In this document: positions 8,055-16,847 of the stretch, piece after piece
How the letters are laid out: every line of letters starts with the position of its first letter
Position numbering within the stretch: position 1 is the stretch's first letter
From: Micromonospora sp. WMMD1128
GTDB lineage: Bacteria > Actinomycetota > Actinomycetes > Mycobacteriales > Micromonosporaceae
NCBI RefSeq assembly: GCF_027497235.1
Contig: NZ_CP114902.1
Location: 1 to 64,000 of the forward strand
Length of the DNA: 64,000 nucleotides
Reading direction: 5' to 3'
Program-made: the position numbers and the translations under genes
The notes under the pieces: model-generated
What the model saw: only the letters and a program-made list of their open reading frames with translations
Database searches by the model: none
What the model was told of the DNA's origin: nothing

Positions 8055-8665
8055 GTAATCCCCCAGTCCCCAACGGGACCGGGGCGAAGAGGTTGCTGGT
8101 GCGGGCCGGATTGGCGCGATTCCCATTCTTCGGCCAACTCGTCCCAGTAGTCGGCGGACAGCCCGCGCCGGCCGTGCGCCAGCCAACCGTCCGTGTCGCG
8201 CTCCAGATGCAGGCCCAGTTCGGCGAACGGGTCGATCCACGCGCCCGGCTCGGCACCCAGCCGGGCCAGCGCCGCGTTGATCGGCCACTCGGCGCGCGGC
8301 CGGTCCAGCGCGCCGTCGTGGCGCGGCCCCCAGCTCACCTCGCCGCCCAGCCACACCACGGCCGCCTGGTGGCCCAGCCCGCCGGCGAACTCCGCCTCCA
8401 GGTATGCCACCGGGCCGGGCCTCGACCAGCGGGCCAGCAGCTCCGCCAGCGGCGGGGAGAGGACGAGCCGGAACGGACGCACGGCGCACGGCTCGTCGGT
8501 GGCGAAGTCCGGCGGCGCGCCGGTCAGCTCCGCCACGAGCTGCGGGGTGACCGGCAGCAGCGCGAAGTCCTGCCGGAGCGCGGCCAGCACCGCGTGGTCC
8601 AGGTCGGCGGTCTGCTCGCGGAGCAGCTCGACGTCCGCGACCACGGCGCTGAGCTGGTAACTCAT
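8051..8665 (-). CDS. Conserved hypothetical protein, partner of the secreted gene downstream
   Basis: A 204-residue acidic protein, Leu/Ala/Trp-rich, with no signal peptide or membrane segment. It begins MSYQLSAVVADVELLREQTA and ends in a helix rich in Trp and Glu (DYWDELAEEWESRQ). I do not recognise a domain. The start ATG 8665 is the first codon downstream of the 32-bp SOS-box-like element at 8682-8713, which suggests that element controls it. Translationally coupled to the secreted protein gene through an ATGA overlap. Confidence 0.72.
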   Translation of the reverse strand: MSYQLSAVVADVELLREQTADLDHAVLAALRQDFALLPVTPQLVAELTGAPPDFATDEPCAVRPFRLVLSPPLAELLARWSRPGPVAYLEAEFAGGLGHQAAVVWLGGEVSWGPRHDGALDRPRAEWPINAALARLGAEPGAWIDPFAELGLHLERDTDGWLAHGRRGLSADYWDELAEEWESRQSGPHQQPLRPGPVGDWGIT

Positions 8666-8681
8666 CCGATCCCCCAGGTGC

Positions 8682-8713
8682 GTCCACAGGCTGTGGATAG
8701 AACATGTGTACGA
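8682..8713 (-). promoter_or_regulatory. 32-bp conserved promoter element, copy 1 (SOS-box-like)
   Basis: On the minus strand it reads TCGTACACATGTTCTA followed by TCCACAGCCTGTGGAC. The first part matches the actinobacterial LexA box TCGAAC-N4-GTTCGA in 10 of 12 fixed positions. The second part is a perfect inverted repeat TCCACAG-C-CTGTGGA. The same 32 bp with one change occurs at 33142-33173 ahead of an unrelated gene, in the same orientation toward the gene. It ends 16 bp before the ATG at 8665. LexA binding is inference. Confidence 0.55.
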
Positions 8714-8794
8714 CGGGGATGGTGGAAAACCCCCGGTCGTAGCCGGATGGTTTCCGGCTGTCGACCACCGGCGGCGCTGCCTAGCGTCGACTGT

Positions 8795-9520
8795 GTGATC
8801 GAACTACGTGAGCTGACCAAACGCTACGGGAGCCGGGTCGCCGTCGACGGGCTGAGCGTCCGGGTCCAGCCGGGCGCGGTGACCGGCTTCCTCGGCCCGA
8901 ACGGATCCGGCAAGTCGACGACGATGCGCATGATCCTCGGCCTGGACGCCCCGGACCACGGCGAGGCGCTTGTCGACGGCGTCCGGTACCCGGACCTGGC
9001 CTGGCCGTTGAAGACGGTCGGCGCGCTGCTCGACACCGGGGCGTTCCACCCCGGCCGCAGCGGGCGCGCACACCTGAGCGCACTGGCCGCCAGCAACGAC
9101 ATCCCCGCCTCCCGGGTCGAACGGGTGCTGCGCGTCGTCGGGCTGACCGACGCGGCGAGCGGGCGCGCCGGCACCTACTCGCTCGGCATGCGCCAACGGC
9201 TCGGCGTCGCTGTGGCCCTGCTCGGCGACCCGGCCGTCGTCCTGCTCGACGAGCCGGTCAACGGGCTGGACCCGTAGGGCATCCGCTGGATCCGGGACCT
9301 GCTGCGCGGGCTCGCCGCCGAAGGCCGGACCGTGTTCGTGTCCAGCCACCTGATCGCCGAGATGGCGCTGACCGCGGACCGGCTGGTGGTGATCGGTCGG
9401 GGCCGGCTGCTGGCCGAGACGACAGTCGCCGAACTCGCCGCCGGCCACGACAACCTGGAGGACGCGTTCTTTCGGCTCACCTCGCAAACCACCGACTATC
9501 GCGGAACGGACGTGTCATGA
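8795..9520 (+). pseudogene. ABC transporter ATP-binding protein with in-frame amber codon
   Basis: A 241-codon ATPase gene of the ABC-2 (drug/antibiotic resistance or bacitracin-type) kind. Walker A GPNGSGKST is at residues 34-42, the signature is YSLGMRQRL, and Walker B is VVLLDEP. Directly after the D-loop (NGLDP) codon 161 is TAG (9275-9277) where the family normally has Glu; the frame then continues without shift through GIRWIRDLLRGLAAEGRT and the switch-His motif VSSHL to the stop at 9520. A truncated product would lack the H-loop and could not be a normal ATPase. A single G-to-T change (GAG to TAG) explains it: mutation, sequencing error or readthrough. GTG 8795 is the start; the end overlaps the permease ATG by 4 bp. 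Confidence 0.85.
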
Positions 9521-10287
9521 GCGGCTACGGATTCCGGCACGCGGCCCGGATGGAACGGATCAAGCTGGGTAGCGTCCGGTCCACGTGGTGGCTGGCCGGG
9601 GCGTCGGTGGCCGCGATGGCCGCGGCCGGCGTCGGGGTGGGACTCGGCTACCGGTCGCACACACCGGTGGCCACCACCGCGCAGATCCTGAACAACAGCC
9701 TGAGCGGCGCCATCCTGGCCCAACTCCTTCTCGGCGCGCTCGGCGTCCTCCTGGTGACCGGCGAGTACGGCACCGGGATGATCCGTTCGACGCTCGCCGC
9801 CGTACCCCGGCGCAGGACCGTCCTGGCCGCGAAGGCCGCGGTGTGCGGTGGCGCGGCGCTCACCGTCGGTCTGCTCGCCAGCTTCGCCGGCTATCTCGGC
9901 GGGCAGCTCGCGATCCGCGATACCGCCATCCCGGCCGCCTCCCTCGGCGACCCGCGGATCCTGCGCGCGGTCCTGCTGACCGGCGGATACCTGGCCGCCA
10001 CCGCGCTGATCGGCGTGGGCATCGGGACTGTGGTACGGCACTCGGGCGCCGCGATCGGCACGCTGTTCGCGCTGATGTTCGTCCCGACGATCGCGGTCGG
10101 CCTGTTCGGCGAGGACGGCATCGGGGTCGGCCGCTTCGTCCCGCTGCTGATGCTGCTCAACTCGGTCGCGGTGACCGCGCCGACACCCGGGCTGTTCGCC
10201 GGCTGGGTGAGCGTGCTGCTGATGTGCGGGTACGCGGCGGTGGCGCTCCTCTGCGGCGGCGTACTGCTCCGCCGGCGCGACGCGTGA
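9517..10287 (+). CDS. ABC-2 type transporter permease
   Basis: A 256-residue membrane protein with about six hydrophobic segments, typical of ABC-2 permeases that pair with the ATPase encoded just upstream (ATGA overlap). Visible features: an N-terminal amphipathic region MERIKLGSVRSTWW, the GEYGTGMIRSTLAAVPRR cytoplasmic loop characteristic of this subfamily, and a C-terminal helix ending in RRRDA. It would export lipids, peptides or antibiotics. It is intact, so if the ATPase is really inactive this permease has no obvious partner in the window. Confidence 0.88.
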   Translation: MSGYGFRHAARMERIKLGSVRSTWWLAGASVAAMAAAGVGVGLGYRSHTPVATTAQILNNSLSGAILAQLLLGALGVLLVTGEYGTGMIRSTLAAVPRRRTVLAAKAAVCGGAALTVGLLASFAGYLGGQLAIRDTAIPAASLGDPRILRAVLLTGGYLAATALIGVGIGTVVRHSGAAIGTLFALMFVPTIAVGLFGEDGIGVGRFVPLLMLLNSVAVTAPTPGLFAGWVSVLLMCGYAAVALLCGGVLLRRRDA

Positions 10288-10304
10288 GCGGCGACAATGG
10301 GCCG

Positions 10305-11630
10305 ATGACCGCGCTGCGCGCCCCGTTCACCGGGCCGACCCTGCGCCGGGCGGTGTTCTGCCTGGTCGGCGTGCTCAGCGCGGTCGTGATCCTGGCCGTG
10401 CCGGCGCTCGTGCCGGCCCTGGGCGCGCTCATCCTCCGGGCGACCGGCGGCATGTCCCGGCAGCCCGCGCCGGTCGTCGCGCCGATCTTCCTGGTGCTCT
10501 TCCCACTCACCGTCGCGCTCCTGGTCGTGCTGGCCGCCCCGATCGGGCGCGCGACGGGCGCGATGCACCGCCGGCTCGCGGACCGGTTGCTCGACGTGCG
10601 GGTGGACGCCCCACCACCGCGGCCCTCGAAGCGGCTCGGCGCCCTGGTCGCCGACGGGCCCGGCTGGCGTGCCGTCGGGTACGGCCTGCTCAAGGTGCCA
10701 CTGGCCATCCCGCAGGGGTACGGCGTCTTCTGCTACGTGCTCGGCCCGGTCAACCTGAGCTACCCGCTGTGGTGGCCGCTGTTCCGCAACCACCCACCCG
10801 GCACCCGCCTCGGCCCGGTGTGGGCGCTGACGCCGTTCGGCGCGATCGGCACCCGGACGCTCGCCGGCACGTTCCTCATCGCCGCGGCCGGCCTCGCCAT
10901 GCTGCTCGTCGCGCCGTGGCTGATGCGGGCCGGTACGACAGCGGACGTGGCCGCGATGCGCCGGCTGCTCGGCCCGCGCCGGCTCGCCGAGCGGGTACGC
11001 GAACTCCAGGTCAGCCGCGCCCGCGCGATCGACGACGCGGCCACCATGATGCGCCGGCTGGAACGGGACCTGCACGACGGCGCGCAGATCCGGTTGGCCA
11101 CGCTGGCGATGAACCTCGGCATGGCGACCGAGAAGCTCGGCGCGGACGGCCCGCCACCGGACCTCGCGCAGGCCCGGGAACTGGTCGCGCTCGCCCACCG
11201 GGGCGCGAAGGACGCCCTCGCCGACCTGCGCGACCTGGTGCGCGGCATCCATCCGCCGGTCCTCGACAACGGTCTCGGTGACGCGCTGGCGACGCTCGGC
11301 ACGAGCAGCGCCGTCCCGGTCGCGGTGACCGTCGAGCTGCCCGCCCGCCCGGCGCCCGCGATCGAGACCATCGCCTACTTCTGCGCCGCCGAGCTGCTCG
11401 CGAACGCGGCCAAGCACAGCCGGGCGACCCGGGTCGGGCTCGACGTCGGCGGATCCGCCGAGCGCCTGACGCTCACCGTCACCGACGACGGCGTCGGCGG
11501 GGCGTACCCGGACGGCCCCGGCCTGACCGGCCTGGCCCGCCGCATCGCCGTGGTGGACGGCCGGATGCGCGTGCACAGCCCGGCCGGCGGTCCGACCCGG
11601 GTCGAGATCGAACTGCCCACGCACGTGTGA
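10305..11630 (+). CDS. Two-component sensor histidine kinase (HisKA_3 / NarL-type)
   Basis: A membrane sensor kinase of about 441 residues. The N-terminal half has several hydrophobic segments, including pairs near residues 15-60 and 70-85 and two more before residue 210. The dimerisation and phosphoacceptor region follows with RDLHDGAQIRLATLA (His in LHDGAQ), then the ATPase domain with the N box ELLANAAKHS and G box DDGVGG. It should phosphorylate the regulator encoded next, which begins at its own stop. GTG 10284, overlapping the permease stop, is an alternative start. The arrangement ATPase-permease-kinase-regulator suggests a system that senses and exports a membrane-active compound. Confidence 0.9.
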   Translation: MTALRAPFTGPTLRRAVFCLVGVLSAVVILAVPALVPALGALILRATGGMSRQPAPVVAPIFLVLFPLTVALLVVLAAPIGRATGAMHRRLADRLLDVRVDAPPPRPSKRLGALVADGPGWRAVGYGLLKVPLAIPQGYGVFCYVLGPVNLSYPLWWPLFRNHPPGTRLGPVWALTPFGAIGTRTLAGTFLIAAAGLAMLLVAPWLMRAGTTADVAAMRRLLGPRRLAERVRELQVSRARAIDDAATMMRRLERDLHDGAQIRLATLAMNLGMATEKLGADGPPPDLAQARELVALAHRGAKDALADLRDLVRGIHPPVLDNGLGDALATLGTSSAVPVAVTVELPARPAPAIETIAYFCAAELLANAAKHSRATRVGLDVGGSAERLTLTVTDDGVGGAYPDGPGLTGLARRIAVVDGRMRVHSPAGGPTRVEIELPTHV

Positions 11631-11644
11631 ACGGAGACGACGAC

Positions 11645-12289
11645 ATGCGGGTGGTGATCGCGGAGGACGCCGCGATGATGCGCGAAGGGCTGGTCCGGCT
11701 GCTCACCGACCGCGGTTTCGAGGTGTGCGCGGCGGTGGCCGACGCGGACGCGCTGCGGACCGCGGTCGCCGACTTCGTTCCGGACGTGGCAGTCGTCGAC
11801 ATCCGGATGCCACCGACGCACACCGACGAGGGGCTGCGCGCCGCCATCGACGTCCGGCGCGACCAGCCCGGGGTCGGCGTGCTTGTCTTCTCCCAGTACG
11901 TGGAGACCCGCTACGCGACCCGCCTGCTCGCCGACCGGCCCACCGGCGTCGGCTACCTGCTCAAGGACCGGGTCGCCGACGTCGCCGACTTCGTGGACGC
12001 GCTGACCCGGGTGGCGTCCGGCGGCACCGCCCTGGACCCGGAGGTGGTCGGCCACCTGATGCGGGCCGGGCGGGACACCACCGGGATGGCGTCGCTGACC
12101 CCGCGGGAGCGGGAGGTGCTGTCGCTGATGGCCGAGGGACGATCCAACGCCGGGATCGCGGCGGCCCTGGTCATCACGCCCGGAGTCGTGGAGAAGCACG
12201 TGGCGAACATCTTCGCCAAACTTGGCCTGCCGGCCTCGGAGGGCGACAACCGCCGCGTCCTGGCCGTCCTCCGCCACGTCAGCGGCTGA
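11645..12289 (+). CDS. Two-component response regulator, NarL/FixJ (LuxR) type
   Basis: A 214-residue regulator. Receiver domain: acidic pair in VVIAEDAAMMREGL, phosphoacceptor Asp in VAVVDIRMPP, Lys in GYLLKDRV. DNA-binding LuxR helix-turn-helix: SLTPREREVLSLMAEGRSN and the recognition helix VVEKHVANIFAKLGL. ATG 11645 is preferred because GGAG lies nine bases before it; GTG 11627, overlapping the kinase stop, would add six residues. Probable targets include the promoter of this cluster. Confidence 0.93.
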   Translation: MRVVIAEDAAMMREGLVRLLTDRGFEVCAAVADADALRTAVADFVPDVAVVDIRMPPTHTDEGLRAAIDVRRDQPGVGVLVFSQYVETRYATRLLADRPTGVGYLLKDRVADVADFVDALTRVASGGTALDPEVVGHLMRAGRDTTGMASLTPREREVLSLMAEGRSNAGIAAALVITPGVVEKHVANIFAKLGLPASEGDNRRVLAVLRHVSG

Positions 12290-12388
12290 CGTCAGGCGCC
12301 GGCGCCGCCGACGAGATACCTCGGGCGTCCGTCGGTGAGCGCAGCCACCGCGTGACGGCGGCCGACCCGTTGCGACACCGAACGACGA

Positions 12389-12415
12389 AGGGCCGGCCCT
12401 GATTGGGCCAGCCCT
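12389..12415. terminator. Hairpin between response regulator and tRNA-Ser(GGA)
   Basis: An 11-bp stem AGGGCCGGCCC / GGGCCAGCCCT with one mismatch and loop TGATT. It lies between the convergent regulator gene and the minus-strand tRNA, so it can serve both. Confidence 0.6.
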
Positions 12416-12436
12416 GTCGCTTGCTGCTCAAGAGAG

Positions 12437-12521
12437 CGGAGGATACGAGATTCGAACTCGTGAGGGTGTAAACCCAACACGCTTTCCAAGCGTGCGCCCT
12501 AGGCCTCTAGGCGAATCCTCC
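12437..12521 (-). tRNA. tRNA-Ser (anticodon GGA)
   Basis: Class II tRNA on the minus strand. Acceptor GGAGGAT pairs with ATCCTCC; the anticodon stem CACGC/GCGTG encloses TTGGAAA, giving GGA at 12485-12487 (reads UCC/UCU). T arm GAGTTCGAATCTC. CCA is not encoded. It lies just ahead of the SRP RNA gene, on the other strand. Confidence 0.97.
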
Positions 12522-12602
12522 GCGAGCCAGGATACAGGTCCCGCGACGGTGGGCCACCCCACCCTCCCGGAAGATCCACACGGCTTCGGGTAGGCTTGGC
12601 GT

Positions 12603-12694
12603 CACCTCCCGTGCGGCGGTATCTCGTGAACCTCCCCAGGGCCGGAAGGCAGCAAGGATAAGCGAGCTCTGCCGGGTGCACGGGAGGCCTTTTT
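12603..12694 (+). ncRNA. ffs: Signal recognition particle RNA, 4.5S type
   Basis: The closing stem CCTCCCGTGC (12605-12614) pairs with GCACGGGAGG (12678-12687) and is followed by a T tract. The conserved SRP domain IV core is present: CAGGGCCGGAAGGCAGCAAGG with the GGAA tetraloop (20-nt core AGGGCCGGAAGGCAGCAAGG). The RNA binds Ffh and targets membrane and secreted proteins. Its position directly before dnaX is common in actinomycetes. Confidence 0.95.
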
Positions 12695-12864
12695 GTCTCC
12701 CCGGCCCGCCAGCTCGGCGAGGTGGGGGTGTCCCGGCCGCTTCGATGCCGCCACTTCGGCGTGCTGGAGTGGATCAAGGCGCGCGGCCGTCGGGGCTCGG
12801 GGTGGTGGGTGGTCACCGGCGGCCGACCGGCGCAGAATGGCTCGGTCGAGAGGAGGCGGGACGG

Positions 12865-15627
12865 GTGGCACTGGCCCTTTACCGCAAGTACCGGCCGCGG
12901 ACGTTCGCCGAGATGATCGGCCAGGAGCAGGTCACCGAGCCGCTGTCGCAGGCGCTGCGCAGCGGCCGGCTCAACCACGCCTACCTCTTCTCCGGTCCGC
13001 GCGGCTGCGGCAAGACCTCAAGCGCCCGGATCCTGGCCCGCTCCCTCAACTGCGAGCAGGGCCCCACCCCCGAGCCGTGCGGGCAGTGTGACTCGTGCCG
13101 CGGGCTGGCTCCCGACGGCGGCGGCTCGATCGACGTCATCGAGATCGACGCGGCCAGCCACGGTGGTGTCGACGACGCCCGTGAGCTGCGCGAGAAGGCG
13201 TTCTTCGCCCCGGCCCGCAGCCGCTTCAAGATCTACATCATCGACGAGGCGCACATGGTCTCGTCGGCCGGCTTCAACGCCCTGCTCAAGCTGGTCGAGG
13301 AGCCCCCGGAGTACGTCAAGTTCATCTTCGCCACCACCGAACCGGAGAAGGTCCTCGGCACGATCAAGTCGCGGACCCACCACTACCCGTTCCGGCTGTT
13401 CCCGCCGAAGGTGGTCCGCCCCTACCTCGAGCAGCTCTGCGAGGCAGAAGGCGTCAAGGTCGAGCCGGCGGTCTTCCCGCTGGTGGTGCGCGCCGGCGGG
13501 GGCAGCATGCGCGACAGCCTCTCCGTGCTCGACCAGCTCATCGCCGGCGCCGGCCCGGAGGGCGTCGACTACGTCCGGGCCGCCGCGCTGCTCGGCGTCA
13601 CCGACGCCGCGCTGATCGACGAGATGTGCGACGCGCTCGCCGCCGGTGACGGCGCCGCCGCTTACGCCACCGTCGACCGGGTTGCCGAGGCCGGGCACGA
13701 CTCGCGCCGCTTCGCCTCCGACCTGCTGGAACGCCTCCGCGACCTGATCGTGCTCCAGCAGGTGCCGGACGCCGCCGCCAAGGGCCTCGTCGACGGCCCG
13801 GCCGACCAGATCGAGCGGATGGCGGCCCAGGCCCAGCGGCTCGGCCCGGCCACGCTGTCGCGGTGCGCGGACATCGTGCACAACGGCCTGGTGGAGATGC
13901 GCGGCACCACCGCGCCCCGGCTGCTGCTGGAGCTGATCTGCGCCCGGATGCTCCTGCCCGGCGCGGACGACTCGTCCGGCGGCCTGCTTCAACGCCTGGA
14001 GCGGATGGAGCGCCGGCTCACCCTGGGTGGCGCCGAGCCGCCGCCGTCCGCAGCGGCCACACCCACCCAGGAGGTACGCCCACCCGCTCCCGCCCCGGGC
14101 GCGGCTGCCGCCGCGGTCCACCCGTCGACCGCCGGCACGCCGGCGGCTGCCGATGCCCCGACCGGGCCCGCCGCCGCTCGTGCCGCTGCCGCGGCGGCCG
14201 GCTCCCGAGCCCCCGGCGGCCCGGTAGCAGCCAGCGGCCCCACCGGTCCGGCTGGTCCGGGCGTGGACGCCGATTCCGCCGCGTCGGTATCTCCTTCCCC
14301 CGGGTCGGCGATTCCGGAGCCGGCCGCCGCGGCCCGCCGGCCGATGCCGCAGTCGGCGGTGATGCCCGATCCGGCCACGCCCGAGCCGCCCCGTCCGGGT
14401 GCGGCGAACCCCGGTGCGCTTGACGCCGTGGCGGTGCGCCGGGTCTGGTCGGAGGTGGTCGGCAAGGTCAACCGGAGCAACAAGCGGATCGCCGCGCTGA
14501 TGCGCGATGCCGTGGTCCGTGACCTGGACGGTGACACGCTGGTGCTGACCGTGAAGTCGACGGTGCTGGCGAAGATGATGGCGGATCATGCCGCCGTGCT
14601 CACCGACGCGCTCTACGAGGAGTTGGGCGGTCGCTGGCAGATCCGCTGCGAGGTGGCTGGCGAGCGGGGTGGCGCGGCACTCGGCGGCCCGTCCCGTGTC
14701 GCCGCTCCGGCCCGTCCGGCGGCACCTCAGCCGGAGCCGCCGGCCCGCCCGGAGCAGGGCGGCGCCGGCCCGTCCCGTGGCGCCGGTGGCCCGGACGGCA
14801 CGAGTCACGCCAGCGGACCGCCCGCGTCGCCCGCACGCCCCGGCCCCTCGGCCGCCGCGCCGGCTCGGCCCGCCGCCGGCGGTGCGCCCCAAGCCGGCGG
14901 TGCGTCGCAGCCCGGCGGTGCGTCGCAGCCCGGCGGTGCGTCGCAGGCTGGCGGTGCGTCGCAGCCCGGCGGTGCGCAGCCCGGCGGTGCGTCGCAGGCT
15001 GGCGGTGCACCCGCCGACGACGAGGCCGAGGACTGGCCCGAGCCGGCCCGGCCGGGCGGCGCGGCGGCGAGCGCGGACGACGGCGGGTGGCCGGAGCCGG
15101 CCCGGCCGGGCGGCATGCCGGCCGTCACCCCGTCGGGCGGCACCCCGTCGGGCGGCGGCACGTCGGCCGGCACCTCGTCGGGCGGCGGCACGACGCTGGG
15201 CGGCGCAACCGCGACCGCATCTGCCGCCACGCCGACGGCCCGTGCGGTCCCGGCCACCCCGAAGCCGGCCACGGCACAGTCGCAGGCCGCGCCGGCCGGT
15301 CCGCCGGTGAGCAGCGCGATCGCGGCGGCTCGTGCGGCCGCGGCGGGACGGGGTCCGCGTACCGGGCAGGCGGCCCGGAAAACGGCCGACAGCGACTGGG
15401 CCGGCGAACCGCCGTACGATCCGGACTTCGACGGCCCGGTGCGCGGCGGCGGGGGACGCCCCGGCGGCGCCGCGCCGGCGAGCTTCGAGGGGTTCGACCC
15501 GGGTGACGAGCCGCTGGACGAGGTCATCGACGAGCGGACCGCGCGCGAGTCCAGCCAGGAGCAGGCGGTACGGCTGCTCCGCGAGGCGTTCGGCGCCGAG
15601 CAGATCGACGAGGTGGACGCCCGGTAG
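12865..15627 (+). CDS. dnaX: DNA polymerase III subunit gamma/tau
   Basis: The clamp-loader ATPase subunit. The start GTG 12865 ([20 protein letters not shown]) follows GAGGAGGCGGG; 920 residues. The AAA+ domain shows Walker [10 protein letters not shown], a zinc module with Cys residues in [17 protein letters not shown], the DEAH-type Walker B IIDEAH and sensor 1 ATTEPEK. Domain III covers residues to about 390. A very long Pro/Ala/Gly-rich linker, including GGASQP tandem repeats, separates it from a C-terminal region with [20 protein letters not shown]. The low-complexity tail makes it longer than E. coli tau (643). No frameshift slippery heptamer is evident. Confidence 0.96.
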   Translation: MALALYRKYRPRTFAEMIGQEQVTEPLSQALRSGRLNHAYLFSGPRGCGKTSSARILARSLNCEQGPTPEPCGQCDSCRGLAPDGGGSIDVIEIDAASHGGVDDARELREKAFFAPARSRFKIYIIDEAHMVSSAGFNALLKLVEEPPEYVKFIFATTEPEKVLGTIKSRTHHYPFRLFPPKVVRPYLEQLCEAEGVKVEPAVFPLVVRAGGGSMRDSLSVLDQLIAGAGPEGVDYVRAAALLGVTDAALIDEMCDALAAGDGAAAYATVDRVAEAGHDSRRFASDLLERLRDLIVLQQVPDAAAKGLVDGPADQIERMAAQAQRLGPATLSRCADIVHNGLVEMRGTTAPRLLLELICARMLLPGADDSSGGLLQRLERMERRLTLGGAEPPPSAAATPTQEVRPPAPAPGAAAAAVHPSTAGTPAAADAPTGPAAARAAAAAAGSRAPGGPVAASGPTGPAGPGVDADSAASVSPSPGSAIPEPAAAARRPMPQSAVMPDPATPEPPRPGAANPGALDAVAVRRVWSEVVGKVNRSNKRIAALMRDAVVRDLDGDTLVLTVKSTVLAKMMADHAAVLTDALYEELGGRWQIRCEVAGERGGAALGGPSRVAAPARPAAPQPEPPARPEQGGAGPSRGAGGPDGTSHASGPPASPARPGPSAAAPARPAAGGAPQAGGASQPGGASQPGGASQAGGASQPGGAQPGGASQAGGAPADDEAEDWPEPARPGGAAASADDGGWPEPARPGGMPAVTPSGGTPSGGGTSAGTSSGGGTTLGGATATASAATPTARAVPATPKPATAQSQAAPAGPPVSSAIAAARAAAAGRGPRTGQAARKTADSDWAGEPPYDPDFDGPVRGGGGRPGGAAPASFEGFDPGDEPLDEVIDERTARESSQEQAVRLLREAFGAEQIDEVDAR
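14878..15009 (+). repeat. 18-bp tandem repeats in the dnaX linker
   Basis: About seven units based on GGCGGTGCGTCGCAGCCC, encoding GGASQP or GGASQA; one unit is shortened by 3 bp (GGAQP). All lengths are multiples of three, so the frame is kept. Downstream, WPEPARPGG also occurs twice. Replication slippage in a disordered linker is the likely origin. Confidence 0.85.
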
Positions 15628-15728
15628 TCCGCCGTCCTGCGGACGGGTGGGCTGCTACGCGGGGGTGTGACCGCCCAGCGGATAGGCTGAGCGGCGGCCG
15701 AGCAGACGAGTGCGAGAAGGAGCGGTCC

Positions 15729-16061
15729 GTGCGCCCAGGTGGACAGCCGAACATGCAGCAGATGCTGAAGCAGGCGCAGAAGATGCAGCAGCAGATCGCC
15801 GCCGCTCAGGCCGAGCTGGCCGAGGCGGAGCTGACCGGCACCGCGGGCGGTGGCCTGGTCACCGCCACCGTCGCCGGCACCGGTGAGCTGAAGGCGATCA
15901 AGATCGACCCGAAGGCGGTCGACCCGGAGGACGTGGAGACCCTGGAGGACCTGGTCGTCGCGGCCGTGCACAACGCCGCCGAGGCGGCCCGGGAGCTGAC
16001 CGAGAAGAAGATGGGCCCGGTCGCGGGCGGGATGGGCGGCCTCGGCCTGCCCGGTTTCTGA
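15729..16061 (+). CDS. ybaB: YbaB/EbfC family nucleoid-associated protein
   Basis: 110 residues, family-typical length. The start [20 protein letters not shown] (GTG 15729) leads into the long amphipathic helix, then the beta region [20 protein letters not shown] and the conserved [16 protein letters not shown] helix. YbaB dimers bind DNA as tweezers. The dnaX-ybaB-recR order is widely conserved in bacteria and supports the call; recR begins 8 bp after its stop. Confidence 0.95.
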   Translation: MRPGGQPNMQQMLKQAQKMQQQIAAAQAELAEAELTGTAGGGLVTATVAGTGELKAIKIDPKAVDPEDVETLEDLVVAAVHNAAEAARELTEKKMGPVAGGMGGLGLPGF

Positions 16062-16069
16062 GCCGGCAG

Positions 16070-16663
16070 ATGTACGAAGGTGCCATCCAGGATCTGATCG
16101 ACGAGCTGGGCCGGCTGCCGGGCGTCGGCCCGAAGAGCGCCCAGCGGATCGCGTTCCACGTCCTGTCGGCCGATCCGGCCGACGTCAACCGGCTGGCCGG
16201 CGCGCTGCGCAAGGTCAAGGATCTGGTGCGGTTCTGCACGACCTGTTACAACGTGGCCGAGTCCGAGCAGTGCCGGATCTGCCGCGACCCACGGCGTACC
16301 GATGAGGTGCTCTGTGTGGTCGAGGAGCCCAAGGACGTGGTGGCGATCGAGCGGACCGGCGAGTTCCGCGGGCGTTACCACGTGCTCGGCGGCGCGATCA
16401 ATCCGCTGGAGGGCATCGGCCCGGACAACCTGCGGATCCGGGAGCTGATGACCCGGCTGGGCGGTGGTGAGGTCCGCGAGCTGATCCTCGCCACCGACCC
16501 GAACACCGAGGGCGAGGCGACCGCCACCTACCTGGCGCTGATGGTCAAGCCGATGGGGATCGCGGTGACCCGGCTGGCCAGCGGCCTGCCGGTCGGCGGC
16601 GACCTGGAGTACGCCGACGAGATCACGCTCGGTCGCGCCTTCGAAGGGCGTCGGGCGGTCTGA
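16070..16663 (+). CDS. recR: Recombination mediator protein RecR
   Basis: 197 residues, the usual length. HhH motif [18 protein letters not shown] near the N-terminus, zinc finger [16 protein letters not shown], then the Toprim domain with VVEEPKDV and [12 protein letters not shown]. RecR with RecO loads RecA on gapped DNA in the RecFOR pathway. ATG 16070, 8 bp after ybaB. Confidence 0.97.
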   Translation: MYEGAIQDLIDELGRLPGVGPKSAQRIAFHVLSADPADVNRLAGALRKVKDLVRFCTTCYNVAESEQCRICRDPRRTDEVLCVVEEPKDVVAIERTGEFRGRYHVLGGAINPLEGIGPDNLRIRELMTRLGGGEVRELILATDPNTEGEATATYLALMVKPMGIAVTRLASGLPVGGDLEYADEITLGRAFEGRRAV

Positions 16664-16667
16664 GTTC

Positions 16668-16707
16668 ATGGCCTGGTGGTGGGGGGTGTACCCGCCACCA
16701 GGCCATG
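16668..16707 (+). terminator. Terminator after dnaX-ybaB-recR
   Basis: A 13-bp perfect stem CATGGCCTGGTGG / CCACCAGGCCATG around a G/C-rich loop that can add further pairs. It starts 4 bp after the recR stop and closes the operon. The remaining 140 bp to the next gene hold the promoter of the peptide transporter; no box is clear. Confidence 0.82.
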
Positions 16708-16847
16708 ATGTGAGGCGGCCTCGGAAGGTGTCGGCTTGATAGCGATTGCCCGCCGCTCTTTCCACTCCTATGTGACATGCCATACCCTCCCGCTCACGGA
16801 CTGAGTCACAGCTCGGCGTGGACACATGTGCATGACAGAGGTGAGAG

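Noticed and set aside
14878..15009. Regular repeats that could be taken for a CRISPR array
   Set aside because: No spacers, 18-bp period, inside an in-frame protein linker.
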